64,000 nucleotides of DNA. Source: Lutraria lutraria (taxonomy: Eukaryota > Mollusca > Bivalvia > Venerida > Mactridae). Shown here one piece after another: positions 35,981-48,365 of the stretch. How positions within the stretch are numbered: the stretch's first letter is position 1; the number at the start of each line of letters is the position of its first letter. Under the pieces are notes generated by a model. The model did no database searches, was not told the origin of the DNA, and saw nothing but the letters and a program-made list of their open reading frames with translations. A program made the translations under genes and the position numbers. The DNA lies in NCBI GenBank assembly GCA_964023205.1, contig OZ026833.1, positions 29,352,830 through 29,416,829 on the forward strand. The letters run 5' to 3'.

Positions 35981-37159
35981 TTTTTTTTTGGTGAAACCAT
36001 GCGGTTTCGTTTATTTTTTTTTCTATTTACAGATAAATTACATACACGAAATCATACAGTTTATAAAATAGTATAATAATATGAAATAGTATTATAATAT
36101 GAAACTTTTTCTAAACACATACATATAAATACGTACATTTCACTGAAAACTATTAGGACAAAAGAAATACAATCGTAAGTTATTACGATGTGTAAAATAC
36201 ACCTTTTGAAACGAAAATCATAGGATAATAAGATGTATTTCATTTTATAGTTGTTCAATTACATGGTAGAATGGAAACATATAATAATTATGAAGATGTA
36301 CTATTTTCCTATTACGAAACGAAAAAGGTATAGGGTAATATATAAATTTAGTCCGGAGATATAATTGTTCGTTTGAGGATTACATACATTATATGTTTAA
36401 ATATTTTTTAAAAGTTGTTATAAAGTGATCTGAAATCTATCTCTGTTTTAGGTATTTAGATAGGATATAATACTCAGACATAAATGTATTGTTGATATTA
36501 CATTGTTTTGTCCAGTTTTCACTTTCAAAATATGTTTTACCAATACAGAAGCCGGCAAGTGATAAAATTAGGTTCATAAAATGATATTTGTGATTATGTA
36601 TTTTATAACCAATTACTAAGTATTTTAATTGTCGTAAATTTATGGATATACCACATTTGTCGAAAATATTTTGTATAAAAAGCCACAATCGATCTGCAGC
36701 TTGGCAGTCAATAAACGGATGCTGATACGTTTCGGTTACATTACATAAACTACAATAATTGTTTGAGGCTGATATTTTCCATTTATATCTTATTTCATTC
36801 GATGTAAATCTTTTGTGTATTATTCTATATTTGAACTGTTTTACTATATTGTCGGGAATTGAATGTAAGAAAGAATATGCATCTGACCAATTGACATCTA
36901 AGTTAAATGAGTATATGGAGTAGTAATTTGTTTTGACTCAATGTGCTTATAGATAATTCTATTATCAATGTCTTTGATTCTTAATCTATTAAAACAAGCG
37001 TCAAGAGGAGTATTCACTAACGTTTGTTTCGATTCCGTTGAATTTAATTTTAATTTCCAAGATTTAGTAGTTATAGCTTTTGTAAGTTTTCTGTTTTCAG
37101 AAATCCAATTTTGAGTATTTATTAACTTATTTCTAATTGTTTGTGAATTGATTTTGCCG
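35980..37159 (-). pseudogene. L1/Tx1-type LINE ORF2 C-terminal part and 3' end
   Basis: Minus-strand reading from 37159 gives INGKINSQTIRNKLINTQNW, then SWKLKLNSTES and FNRLRIKDIDNRIIYKHI. Further on it gives a C-x2-C...H...C knuckle within HPFIDCQAADRLWLFIQNIF. This order is the post-RT and C-terminal zinc-knuckle region of L1/Tx1-like elements. Stops interrupt near 36900. The 3' end near 35985 has A-runs (T-runs on plus) around a short hairpin, gaaaccgcatggtttc. It is probably the 3' partner of the LINE at 40628-42155, with a repeat array lying between. Confidence 0.6.
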
Positions 37160-37885
37160 TTGATATGTTGCGCTATGTACCAATCAAGGCTGCTGTATTG
37201 TGTTATCATTGCGTGTTGGGTTATTGTCGTTGGCGTCAATATGCATATGGTACGTACGTATCTTACTGTGAATTTCATAAGCAGCGCGTGTGTTAAAGTA
37301 ACAATTTGTTTTAATATCAATTATATAGAGACTGAACATGTACGGTTACATATGTATGTAAGTCGGAGCGTGTGTTAAAGTAACAATTTGTCTTAATATC
37401 AATTATAAAGAGACTGAACATGTACGGTTACGTATGCATGTAAGTCGGACACATGGTGGATCAGTATACATATAATTAGTTGAGTAAGTATAATAGTATG
37501 TTAGTGCATGTACATAAGAATGTAAGTAAGCATGTGCGGAGAGATCTGTCCCACTGATTTGGGGGCCGTCTTGTGTCAAACACCCCCTACGCCCCATGCT
37601 AGGTAGGAATTATATGAGCGTGGGTGTGTGAAAGAAAACGACTTCATTGAAATGTCATTCCTTCGTTTCACATTCTCAGATTGCATTCAGTCGAGTAGAT
37701 TTAAACTTGGTAATATGCGATAATTTTTTATCACACCCTAAAGGTAACGAACACGCATAAACGTGAATCATCGATCGACAAAGGGAAGTAACCCACTTAC
37801 GTATAGGAAACGCACCCATCGAGCATATAGGACATCAAGGTAAATGGATGTTTTGCTCATATATCTATGTTTGTCTCTTACAGTA

Positions 37886-38735
37886 TAGTTCAATTTTTAG
37901 GTCAGCAATGTTATTGTATACATGGACGATCTCATTTATACATGTTTAGGTAACACGAATACTGTTGTAATTTGCTATAGACCAATTTATGAAGCTATAT
38001 AATCACTGTCCTCCGTGGCGCAATTGGTAAAGCACAAAATTAATGAATCTTGAGCACTGCGTCTGACGTTAGACATAATTTTTTTTTTTCATTTTTAATA
38101 AAAGTTAACTTTATATACATCGATAAGAAATTATTATTCATAGGTTTTTTATTTTTAAATTGTTCCGTTAAATTAACAAAAATATATTAATAACCTCACA
38201 TTGGTAATTAGGACTTATATATTTCAATTGTGGAGTGATAATATAATAAGTAAAAATCGATTCAGGTGTTTAGTATTTTTACATAGTATTTGAAATTATA
38301 TATTTGTATTCGCGATTTCGTCCAATAACATGTATACAAGAAATAAAAAAGATGAATACACCAGAGAACAAATGCATTTCTTCTTTCCCTTTTCTCTTTT
38401 GAAAATTGATAAAAAGGTGCTATTTAAAGCGTGTATACATACGTGTAACAAGAACAAACATAGTTCAATTAATAATTTATAAAAATAAATGGATATAATA
38501 ATTTAAAAAGAAAGTGCCATTGACTGAGTTCGAACCACACACATCTGCTTCATCATTTGTAAAACTGTTATGTATGTACAATGTACATGCCACCTTATCC
38601 AATACACCATGACTCTGGTTCAAGTGAATGACACTTTACTACGGATTTAAAATTATTTTGGCAATCAATTTACAGTGATTACCTTTACAAAGGTATCGCC
38701 CATTATTCGACCTTGACTATAAGAAAATTAAACTA
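37886..38735. mobile_element. TA-inserting repeat element, copy 2 (850 bp)
   Basis: Same element as at 26986-27825, with ends TAGTTCAATTTTTAGG and, reverse-complemented, TAGTTTAATTTTCTTATAG. The second tandem unit has the empty site at 40020-40035 (cttacagtaatttctgc), whereas this unit has cagTA-element-TAatttctgc. The insertion therefore duplicated exactly TA. On the minus strand near 38630-38520 it has an A-box-like block and a clean B-box (ggttcgaactc), so a Pol III promoter is possible. No transposase ORF. Confidence 0.82.
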
Positions 38736-38847
38736 TAATTTCTGCTATCGTAAAACTTGCCAAGTTTACAGTAATTTGAAACTACTCAAGCGAACACGTG
38801 CACAAACACCTTGATATATAAGTTCCGATTCTCGTCAGACAGTGTGC

Positions 38848-38945
38848 CGCAATGGCGCAGTCGGTTTACTCGTCGGACATTGAAAGCTTTCGAGACAGGC
38901 AGACTTTTTGTGGCGGGTTCGAGGCCGGCCACGGATCTTTTTTCT
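38848..38945 (+). repeat. tRNA-derived SINE-like module, copy 1
   Basis: Contains an A-box (tggcgcagtcggttta) and a B-box (gggttcgaggccg) about 70 bp apart, followed by T-rich DNA. Copy 2 is at 40135-40232. Acceptor-stem pairing is poor, so it is not a functional tRNA. Confidence 0.5.
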
Positions 38946-40134
38946 ATTTTTATTTTTCGTTCGTTAGCGTTATGCAGGCTTCAAAACGTTCCGCAAACGC
39001 TTGGCGTTTGTTTCTTGCAATTAAATTAAATAGAAACAGCGTATTTTGTACGTTTTGCATTAATTAATATTCATTTCTGCAATAATAGCGATGTTAATCT
39101 CATTTCACGTGGGATTACTGTAACGAAACCAGCCGTACGACTTTAGTTTGATATGTTGCGCTATGTACCAATCAAGGCTGCTGTATTGTGTTATCATTGC
39201 GTGTTGGGTTATTGTCGTTGGCGTCAATATGCTTATGAAACGTACGTATCTTACTGTGAATTTCATAAGCAGCGCGTGTGTTAAAGTAACAATTTGTTTT
39301 AATATCAATTATATAGAGACTGAACATGTACGGTTACATATGTATGTAAGTCGGAGCGTGTGTTAAAGTAACAATTTGTTTTAATATCAATTATAAAGAG
39401 ACTGAACATGTACGGTTACGTATGTATGTAAGTCGGACACATGATGAATCAGTATACATATAGTTAGTTGAGTAAGTATAATAGTATGTTAGTGCATGTA
39501 CATTGATGTGCTTGCATTACCGAACTGCATTTATGTAAAAACTATCAGTCTGAGAATAGTGGAACCGACTAATCGCAGAACAATTCCAAATTGAATGAGG
39601 GAGACCAGGCACCGCATTGAAATTGTGTTTCATATATTTGCGAACTTAACAAATTAAGAATGTAAGTAAGCATGTGCGGAGAGATCTGTCCCACTGATTT
39701 GGGGGCCGTCTTGTGTCAAACACCCCCTACGCCCCATGCTAGGTAGGAACTATATGAGCGTGGGTGTGTGAAAGAAAACGACTTCATTGAAATGTCATTC
39801 CTTCGTTTCACATTCTCAGATTGCATTCAGTCGAGTAGATTTAAACTTGGTAATATGCGATAATTTTTTATCACACCCTGAAGGTAACGAACACGCATAA
39901 GCGTGCATCATTGATCGACAAAGGGAAGTAACCCACTTACGTATAGGAAACGCACCCATCGAGCATATAGGACACCAAGGGAAATGGATGTTTTGCTCAT
40001 ATATCTATGTTTGTCTCTTACAGTAATTTCTGCTATCGTAAAACTTGCCAAGTTTACAGTAATTTGAAACTATCCAAGCGAACACGTGCACAAACACCTT
40101 GATATATAAGTTCCGATCCTCTTCAGACAGTGTG

Positions 40135-40232
40135 CCGCAATGGCGCAGTCGGTTAAAGCGTCGGACATTGAAAGCTTTAGAGACAGGCAGACTTTTTGTG
40201 GCGGGTTCGAGGCCGGCCACGGATCTTTTTTT
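40135..40232 (+). repeat. tRNA-derived SINE-like module, copy 2
   Basis: A-box tggcgcagtcggttaaagcg, closer to consensus than in copy 1, and B-box gggttcgaggccg, followed directly by ttttttt, a Pol III stop. The spacing would suit a long-variable-arm (Leu/Ser-like) ancestor, but the 5' and 3' stem halves do not pair. SINE head, not a tRNA gene. Confidence 0.5.
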
Positions 40233-40627
40233 ATTTTTATTTTTCGTTCGTTAGCGTTATGCAGGCTTCAAAACGTTCCGCAAACGCTTGGCGTTTGTTT
40301 CTTGCAATTAAATTAAATAGAAACAGCGTATTTTGTACGTTTTGCATTAATTAATATTCATTTCTGCAATAATAGCGATGTTAATCTCATTTCACGTGGG
40401 ATTACTGTAACGAAACCAGCCTTATGACTTTAGTTTGATATTTTGCGCTACGTACCAATCAAGGCTGCTGTATTGTGTTATCATTGCGTGTTGGGTTATT
40501 GTCGTTGGCGTCAATATGCATATGGTATGTACGTATCTTACTGTGAATTTCATAAGCAGCGCGTGTGTTAAAGTAACAATTTGTTTTAATATCAATTACA
40601 TAGAGACTGAACATGTACGGTTACATA

Positions 40628-41406
40628 ATATATAATATTAAGTGTAAGATTGACTTCTAGTTCAGACTTTACAAATAAGCTAGTGCCGTCTTCTAATTGA
40701 GTAATTTTTACATTTCCACGAAATGAACTTTTATGCCTGATATTAGATCTGAGTTTCGTATTTGCAATGCCATTATTTCAGTAACATGGCTAAAAATTAA
40801 GGCCAAGATTGGACATCCTTGTCTTATACCACGTTATGGGTTGAAGGATTGTGACTGCCAACCATTGTTTAAGACGCAACTTCTTGTATTGGTGGTATAT
40901 AATGATTTAATCCAGTTTATAAACATTTCTTTAAAACCAAAACGTTGAAGAGCACTGAACATGAAATTCCATTCGACGGTGTCAAACGCTTTTTTAAAGT
41001 CTAAAAACAAAATTGCACCACTTAATTGTTGATCCTCTGCGAAATTTATTACGTCTTGTATTTGTCTTATATTGAAGCCAATGAATCTATTTTTAATATA
41101 CCCTTGTTGATCTGAACTAACTATTTTATGAATGACTTTTTGCATCCTGTTAAATAGAACCTTTGCCAAAATGTTGTAATCATTGTTTAATAAAGTTATA
41201 GGACGCCAGTTTTCTAGCTCGTGTGGATCACCTTTTTTATATAACAGAGTTAGAGCACCTAATTTTTGTAAGGGTGAAAGCTCGGTTTTCAAGCATCCTT
41301 TGTTTAAAGAGTCGGTAACTAGTTTCCCAATAATATGCCAAAACTTTTTATAAAATTCACAAGTTAAGCCATCAAGTCCAGGACTCTTTTCATTTTTCAT
41401 AACCAT
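40628..41406 (-). pseudogene. L1/Tx1-type LINE reverse transcriptase, truncated
   Basis: The open part (41406-40834, 190 aa) has the RT blocks in order: EKSPGLDGLTCEFYKKFWHI, WRPITLLNNDYNILAKVLFN, QQGYIKNR and ILFLDFKKAFDTVEWNFM with the first palm aspartate. After a stop, the frame continues through GIRQGCPILALIFS. The FADD-type box appears as LEDGTS, so the second catalytic aspartate pair is lost. The sequence ends at 40628 where the tandem array starts. No thumb or connection domain is present here. It is inactive. Confidence 0.75.
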
Positions 41407-42155
41407 GGTGATTGGCCATAATGATCGGCTTGTGTAGGTTCTTCATGATCTTCAGTCATGTTGCAGGCACCCTGTTTGTGTCCTATTTCGTTACATCTCT
41501 TACATTTCCAGTCATTCCTACAATCAACCGTATTATGTCCTTCTTGTAGGCACTTTTTGCACGTTACAGTGGTTGTGACTTAACCTTTGTGAATAACTTT
41601 TGCCTTAAATTGTCCAAATTAAGTAAATTTTGGCAATGGCGTAGTTAGAGTTTGTGTTTTGACTGTCACTAGTCTATCTCCTGTATCGCAGTTTGTCAAC
41701 TTTCCATCTATTCTCAATTTTTCGTGTTTAAATTCTATGATTTCAACTCCCTTTTTTATCAGGACATGTTTTATGATATTATCATCAGCAGACAAGGGAA
41801 TATTTTGAATTCTTATCCGTGTGGTAAGTTCACTATCTAGTCTGAGGGGATTTGTTATAATTACAGGTACATGACAAGATCGTAGATATAGCCCTTCAGT
41901 GACAAGTTTTGCTTTATCATCTAGATTGTCGAGATAGATTCTCCACATACCATTCACTCGCTGGAGACCGGTGATGTGTGATTCATCAATTATCTGTCCA
42001 ATTGATTTATATATCTCTGCATGTTTAATATATTCCTTGTAGTGAACCTTACGATTACCAAATATGCTGTTTTCACGAATAAATACTAGCGGTATGTTTT
42101 TCAATTGTAGTCTTCTTTGTTTTGACTTTCGTATTATTATCCATAGTTCGCTCAA
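41407..42155 (-). pseudogene. L1/Tx1-type LINE ORF1 with CCHC knuckles
   Basis: The frame 42155-41619 (178 aa) is a lysine-rich, RNA-binding-like protein (GLQRVNGMWRIYLDNLDDKA, then RIRIQNIPLSADDNIIKHVL). It resembles the ORF1/gag-like protein of L1/Tx1 elements. After a stop, 41560-41450 encodes two CCHC knuckles, CKKCLQEGHNTVDC and CKRCNEIGHKQGAC. The RT begins almost immediately afterwards at 41406, so the ORF1 to ORF2 junction and the whole endonuclease have been deleted. Confidence 0.68.
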
Positions 42156-42159
42156 TTAA

Positions 42160-43440
42160 TCAAGTTTATGTTTTGTATAAATCAGAAAAGTTAATCCGTT
42201 CACATATATTTCACTATTAAACAATATAATCCGGTAAATCCCAAATAATATCTATTTTATTTGCACAGATGTAAAGAGCAACGCCTTAGCATGGCCGCTT
42301 ACAACATCCAACCTGTTTTAGTGAATACTTAGTATACCAATTCTCGTGAGAATGCGTGTATAAACCAATATCTTACGTAATTTACAATTTTTTTAACCAA
42401 CGATAACTATTCTGCACATTGGAATATATTACAACAAATAGCCTTAAAATGACTATAAATGTATAATGCAGGGAAGCGTGTCTCTGATTTTTGATAACGT
42501 CCTCCGTTCGTTAGATACTTGACTTTAAAAATTCTGAGACATTGTTCACAAGTCTAACATTTCCGCTACAAAATACCGAAAACCGCTTTGAAATCTGCCA
42601 TCAAATAAGGCGGCAATCTTAATTCGAAAATGACACCTACTGTGTTTTTGTAAGCGAGTAATTAACAAAAATAGAGCTACATGTATTTAGCAAATAAATG
42701 CTCTTTTGATTTCTTTGCATGATAATGATGTTACAGTGTGATATTTTGTCCAGTCAATACTTTATTTTATAATGACATGTAGTCATCAAGATAATCCTCA
42801 TTACAGTATCAGCGATTTTATTAAGAACAAATCATCCATTTTTTCATATTTTTCAGTGAGCGAAAATCACCATATCTCAATTAGTTAATGAACACTTTAT
42901 TTATAGGATTTTTACAATGTTTTATCAGTCAATTGTTTTTTGTTCACCTTAAAGCTGGTTGTTATCTCATATTAAAATACAAATGTATATTGAAAAATAT
43001 CTTTACAGTCCACCATAAGGAAATTCAGAACCCTTATAACACATCGAACAACATTAATTGTATGATGTAATATTTTCTTTATTAATCTAAAACAAAGAAA
43101 TTATGTCTTTTAAACAAATGAACGATATAAATCATTTCGATATTCCTTGTCGTATTAGTAAATCCCTATTCAAAACGGCACATAAAATCAGACAAATATC
43201 CAATAGTTGCTATTGCGCATCTTAGTGCGCATCCGTAACGGTAATTTTAGTTCCCACATCTACAATATTTACCTCCCTTGGCGGCCATCTTGCTTGGCAA
43301 ATTCAATAGAAATTGATAGAAGATATTTGTGTTTTTGTTTTGATAATTCTAAATATGGGATATTCATATGTGACAACTATATTTTCTTAATGATGTGATT
43401 ATGGCATTAACAACTTCATAATTAAGTTAACTTTAAATTT
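42160..43440. other. Spacer, no gene seen
   Basis: AT-rich sequence. Two small open frames (42888-43070 and 43207-43398) show no motif. I see no terminal repeats or tandem structure. Confidence 0.4.
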
Positions 43441-45290
43441 ATAAAATGAGTTGTCAGTCACGAACGGTGCAGGGGTAGAAGGACTGCTGTCTGGTAAGGG
43501 TGCTCGCATATGGGACTGTGTAGGAGTAGGCGTCGCTTGTTCTGCTCTGTTTAGTTGGTTTCTGTAGATAGTTTCCAGGATTAATGGCTACTTCGTTGTT
43601 CTTGTAGAGAAATATTAGACTGATGTATTTCCTTCTTGTCTCTAGGGATTGTCATTTAAGTTGACTAATCATGTCTGTTACACTGGAGTTGTTATGGTAT
43701 CGATGGGTGACAAATCTTGCAGCTTGCCGTCTTTTCTAGTCTGTTGATGTCGCCTATTTCGTATGGAACCCATATGCAGTATGCATATTCGACGCATGGC
43801 ATTGTAGGCAATTTCCTTCGTTTTGGTTGATCCGATTTTGAGAATGCGTCTTAGGAAGCCAATAGTGCTGTTTGCTTTTGCTGAGATGTCACTTATGTGT
43901 CTAAGGTGTTGTTAATAGTACACCAATGTACTTAGCAGAGGGGACATGTTTTAGAGGTTGGTTGTGGATATTGTAATAGAGGGATATGGTGTTCCTTTTT
44001 CTGTTGATGGAGAGAACTTGGCATTTGCTGGGGTGAAATTCCATCTTCTATTTTGGCCCCAGGAGGCTAGTTTGTCTTGGTCGGACTGTAAATGTTGGCA
44101 GTCTGTATCTGATGCAACTGCCTGATAGGCTATGGTGTCGCCAGCAAATAATCTGACAGTAGATTGGAGCGATAAGTGTATGTCGTTGATGTGGTAGAGA
44201 AACCGTGAGGGCCCCAGTACGACCCCTGGGGTACCCCCGACTGGACATCTACTGGATCAGACTCTTGCCCCCCCCCCCCCCCCTAGGGCAGCCACTTGTT
44301 TTCGACCTTGGAGGAATGCATGGATCCATCTGTTGGTTTTGCCCTGGATGCAATAATGGTGGAGTTTGTGAAGTAGGGGGCTGTGGGACACTTTGTGCCT
44401 TACTAAAATATCGGTTTGTTTACCATTTTCGAGGTTTTCTGATACTTCGTTGGTAAATGCTAGTAGTTTGGTTTCGCATCTATGTTTCTTTCTTAAGCCG
44501 TGTTGTATGAGATACAGGATGTTGTTCGATTCCCCATGTTTCATGATGTGGCTTTTATGATATGTTCCATGAGTTTGCAACAGATGCATGTCAGAGATAT
44601 GGGGCGGTAGTTAGATGCTTCATATATGTTTCCTTTCTTGAAGAATGGGTGGACTTCTGCATTGCGTCAATCATCTGGAACTTGACTGTTGTTGTAAGAT
44701 GATTTGAAGATGATAGTTAGTATGGGGGCCAATGCCTTCAGTATTCTAATTTTGATGATGTATGGGCCTGTAGCTTTATGTGGGTTTGGTTTTTCAAGTA
44801 GTTTTGTACACCCCTGCTGGTAATAGAGGTGTTGTTGGCTGCCTTATGTTATTTATCTTTCATGAGTTTGTTCTTCTTGAAATATTGACGTGTAGTCTGG
44901 CTTGGTTCTGTGAATACTGAGTGAAACTGTTGATTCAAAATATTTGCCATGTATTTTGGGTCTGCATATAATTTCCCTTTGTCTTTGAGTCCTTGGATGG
45001 TGCCGTTGTCCTTTTTTCTTGTGTTTGATGTAAGTCAATTATCTTTTCGAACTATTTGATTGGTTTGTTTTGTCTTGATCAATGCGAGATAACATCTTCA
45101 TTTATAGCCCAGTATGATTGCCTCATCTTTGCTTGGACTTGTCTTTTTATCTTATTGAAGTTGTTGATGTCTGCAATGTTATGCGACTTCCTTTTCTTTA
45201 TAATGTGTTTAATTTCTATTGTGACCCATGGTAGTTTGTCTTACATATTTATTTTCTTTTTTAATGTACGGTCGAACGTTAATTAAATTA
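43440..45290 (-). pseudogene. CR1/jockey-type LINE ORF2 remnant
   Basis: Minus-strand blocks appear in the right order from high to low coordinate. First is the pre-RT linker near 45000-44920 (GKLYADPKYMANILNQQFHS). RT start near 44810-44700 reads NPHKATGP. The block near 44640-44600 reads NYRPISLTCI. Then come IQHGLRKKHRCETKLLAF and VSENLENGKQTDILV (44520-44400) and GPSRFLYHINDIHLS near 44210. The catalytic box is AGDT, where FADD is expected. Near 43720-43660 there is RFVTHRYHNSSVTDMISQL, and the C-terminal tail ends near 43450. Many frameshifts and stops are present, and a C-run at 44270-44282 lies within the RT. Dead. Confidence 0.75.
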
Positions 45291-46100
45291 TAAGGCAAAT
45301 TCAAACATAGCCAGATGCATGGAACTGTAAAAATATTCAAATATTACTTGGTATTTTGGTTTTTGGCAGCGTCGCCCAAAATCATTTGTAAGACCCTGAT
45401 TTAAAGCAAAGTTATCCCGGTCTTAGAAATCGAATCAAACAAGATGGTAAGATATTTCGTTTGCTTAAGCGTATATAATACATATGTCCACCAATTTGAC
45501 ACAATACGCACACGTAGTTTCATTCAAGATTATGTGTAAGCCGTCCAATATTAAATATTCGTTAAGGAATTTTCAAATCCCATTTAATTTGTTCCTAAGT
45601 TTTCTCGGAGAAGCCAGACGATGTTAGTTATGGCAGACACACTATATTACAGTGTCCCTAGTACTGGTTGGAATACAGTTCAGGGAAACCCGTTTGGTGG
45701 CCCGGCGGCCGTGGAGTTACCGTTGAAAAAACGGTGTTCAAATCCCACTGAAATCCTGTACCTTGCATTGACTGCAAGAGTCAGAAAGTTAAAAGCTTTG
45801 GTCATAACTCATTATCCAATAGAATAAGATTTTCATGACAATGATTATAGTAAAAAAACACAAAGATAAAAGTAAAGAATGTAAAATGTATATTTATTTT
45901 CTGTTTTACATTATGTTCAAACGTTAATTATATGGCAAATTCAAACATAGCCAGATGCATGCAACTGTAAGTACATTTAAGCATATATGGTAGCCGTTGA
46001 TAATTACAATTTTATAAATTCTTATACACACTTGTGTGTAGCCTTATAGAAGTAATACAACACTGTTGATATTGTTACTCATACATGATCAACATATAGT
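45291..46100. other. Spacer with weak tRNA-like motif, no gene
   Basis: At 45690-45765 there is a run resembling a Pol III B-box (gtgttcaaatcccac) after a GC-rich block, possibly a SINE remnant. The phrase 'ttaattatatggcaaattcaaacatagcc' (short blocks caaattcaaacatagccaga) appears twice, near 45295 and 45930, with the same flanks, so ~640 bp is bracketed by a short direct repeat. No coding potential is seen. Confidence 0.4.
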
Positions 46101-48365
46101 TTTGGTGTGTATTGAGCGGAAACTTAGGTTTTAACACCAGACTACAACAATGGCTTCCAAAAAGACCTTTTAAAGCTTTCAGGAGCATTTTCACAGGTTG
46201 TCAAAGCCTCCTAAGGTTGAGACGACGGAGGATTTGGTTTCCTATACATGTATATAATATGTTGACCTGGAAATGGCCAAGTCAAAGACTACCGAAGACC
46301 AGAGCCTATAGACAAGGTGAAGTTTCCCCAAGTTTTTTTGTTTTACGGAGAAACTGAGAAAGGCGAAGTAAATCATACAACCTTGGCTATATGAAATCAA
46401 GTGCTTAGCAGAAGAGAAATGTTTTACTGATGAGCAAATTCTACTCGGCATTAGGAGATCAGTAAACGGATGAGCAGCTATTGACGATAAACAAGTGGTT
46501 CACAAGGTAAAGTTTGACGACTCACGACGCCGGACGGTGACTGATCCTAAAAGCGCACCCTGTCACTTTGTTTAAATATTGAATGTGGCATTCTGTGAAA
46601 GATGCACATGCTTTATCGCGTTTAGAGGAAGTATTTAACAGCTTGAAAGGTGCAAAGATATTCAGCACAATAGATCTTAAAAGCGGGTACAACCAAGCAG
46701 CTTTCACAGTAGGCTTACGAATTTAACAAAATACCTTTTGGATTATCTAATAGTCCTGCCATATTTTAAGACTTATAGGGGAATGCTTCAAATGTGAATT
46801 TAACCTGATCTGCATCATTTTTAACCACAATTTAACCTGGCACTATCTGCAGAAAAGTATGATTTGGTGCAAAAGACAACCAAGTTCCTGGGGCATATTG
46901 TAAGTGACAAAGGAGTCGAGAGTGATCCAAATCAAATTGATAAGGTGAGGAAATGGCCTAGCCAACAGAAACCTGACAACTTGTGATCATCCATAACTTT
47001 TGTTGGATGTTATAGAAGGTTGATCTCAAAGACTTTTCGGAGATTATTACAAGCCATCAACTGATCCAGTTCAATCAACTTTAGGAAAGAAAACAAAACA
47101 TAGGTCTAAGGAAAGGAAATGGGATCTGAACAGGAGAAAACATTTAATGATATAACATCATCACCAAAGTTGGCATATCCAGACTTTAATGAACCCTTCG
47201 AGTTGCATACAGATGCATCAGGAAAAGGATTAGGGGCTGTATTAGACCATACACAAGACGGTAAAAAGAGTGATTGCATATGCTGGTAGAAGTTTAAACA
47301 GATCAGAGAAACCTACTCAGCTTTAAATGTAGAATTTTTGGCTATGAAATTCATAGCTAAATTAGACGCGACAGGCCAACGTTGGGCATCAGCTTTAAGA
47401 TTATTTGATGTTATATATGGATCTGGTTTAGGGAACGAAGATGCTGATGGAATGTCACTTTGACCAATGCAAATGGAGATTAAGCATGCCTGTTGCAAGA
47501 TGAAACTATCTAAATCATAATCATGTTTTCCCAACCAAATGTTTGCTTATGCTAAAACATTGCGTGATGCTTCCATCAACCTCACGATGTCAGAGAAAAC
47601 ATAAGTACAACTACGGCACAGGTAGAAGCAAGAGTGATAAGAAAACGTCGGGAGGGAAGATTCATTTAAAGGAAAATGGATATTAGCAACAATTGACAAA
47701 ACGTTGCCCTCCAAGAAGACTTCAGTAAAGGAAGACTTAACCATGAAGAAAAAAACTTTGGAAATTTCAAGATGACTCGTGTGATATTGTGTGGAGAAAT
47801 TATTGATAACACCACATGAGATAAAATTCAACAATAAGACCAGTCAGAGAAATATGAGATACAATATTAAATGGATTGCACATTGGATTACATTAAATTG
47901 GATATCGAGGAAAAGACAGACCAATATCTCTCATTATGGAACGCTTTTTCCGGCCTAGAATGACAGCTGATAGAATGAGAGATACCTTAGAAGTAAGTTG
48001 CATACTAATGCTAGGGCGCCTCTTGGTAGTATAAAAGCAACATATCTAATAGAAATTATATGTATATATTTCTCACAGTAGACTCATGTGAAGGAGGAAT
48101 AGGCAACATCTCAGTGGTAACAGGCCATTTCACTAAATATGCATAAGCTACGCCCACAAGAAATCAAACTGCAAGAATAACAGCAAAAGCATTTTACGAA
48201 CATTTCATAGTTCATTATGGAGTACCTTGCAGAATATATTCTGATCAGGGTAGACATTTTGAATCTGACATCATAAAAGAATTATGTAGGATTTTTGAAA
48301 TAGACAAATCACAAACTATACCTCTCCTTCATCCTATGGGCAATGGAATAATTGTAACCATGGAT
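46100..48365 (+). pseudogene. Decayed Gypsy (Ty3-like) retrotransposon interior
   Basis: Plus-strand order with many stops. Near 46310-46450 there is a gag-like stretch (FYGETEKGEVN, then EEKCFTDEQILLGIRRSVNG). Near 46600-46770 is RT with SLKGAKIFSTIDLKSGYNQ and FGLSNSPA. Near 46890-46960 is FLGHIVSDKGVESDP. Near 47140-47460 is RNase H (YPDFNEPFELHTDASGKGLG, then DATGQRWASAL). Near 48040-48340 is integrase (VDSCEGGIGNISVVTGHFTK, then [17 protein letters not shown]). The RT catalytic YxDD segment, protease and LTRs are not visible. It is much more decayed than, and distinct from, the young element beginning at 48932. Confidence 0.78.

Larger units (their letters stand above)
37160..40627. repeat. 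Tandem array of ~1.13-kb units (2.2 copies) carrying two later insertions
   Basis: Unit starts ('ttgatatgttgcgc') are at 37160, 39148 and 40435; the third is truncated after about 193 bp. Unit 1 is 1988 bp because an 850-bp TA-inserting element lies at 37886-38735. Unit 2 is 1287 bp because 152 bp is inserted at 39504-39655. Without these, both are close to 1,135 bp. Each unit contains a duplicated ~86-bp block (gtgttaaagtaacaatttg) and near its end a tRNA-like module. LINE sequence lies on both sides of the array. The nature of the unit (satellite or tandem transposon) is not clear. Confidence 0.8.

Noticed and set aside
40005..40220. Minus-strand ORF beginning MAGLEPATKSLPVSK
   Set aside because: It is the antisense translation of the tRNA-derived module; the phrase comes from the B-box and A-box, not from a protein gene.
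40135..40232. Candidate tRNA gene with A-box, B-box and T-run
   Set aside because: The acceptor-stem halves do not pair and one T-stem pair is a G-G mismatch. Duplicate in a repeat unit; treated as a SINE head.
44205..44456. Plus-strand ORF with a proline run
   Set aside because: It is the reverse strand of the LINE RT; the prolines come from the C-run at 44270-44282.
46100..48365. Treating the decayed Gypsy as the missing pol of the young LTR element
   Set aside because: It lies outside the LTRs, is full of stops and shows far greater decay; it is a separate, older insertion.
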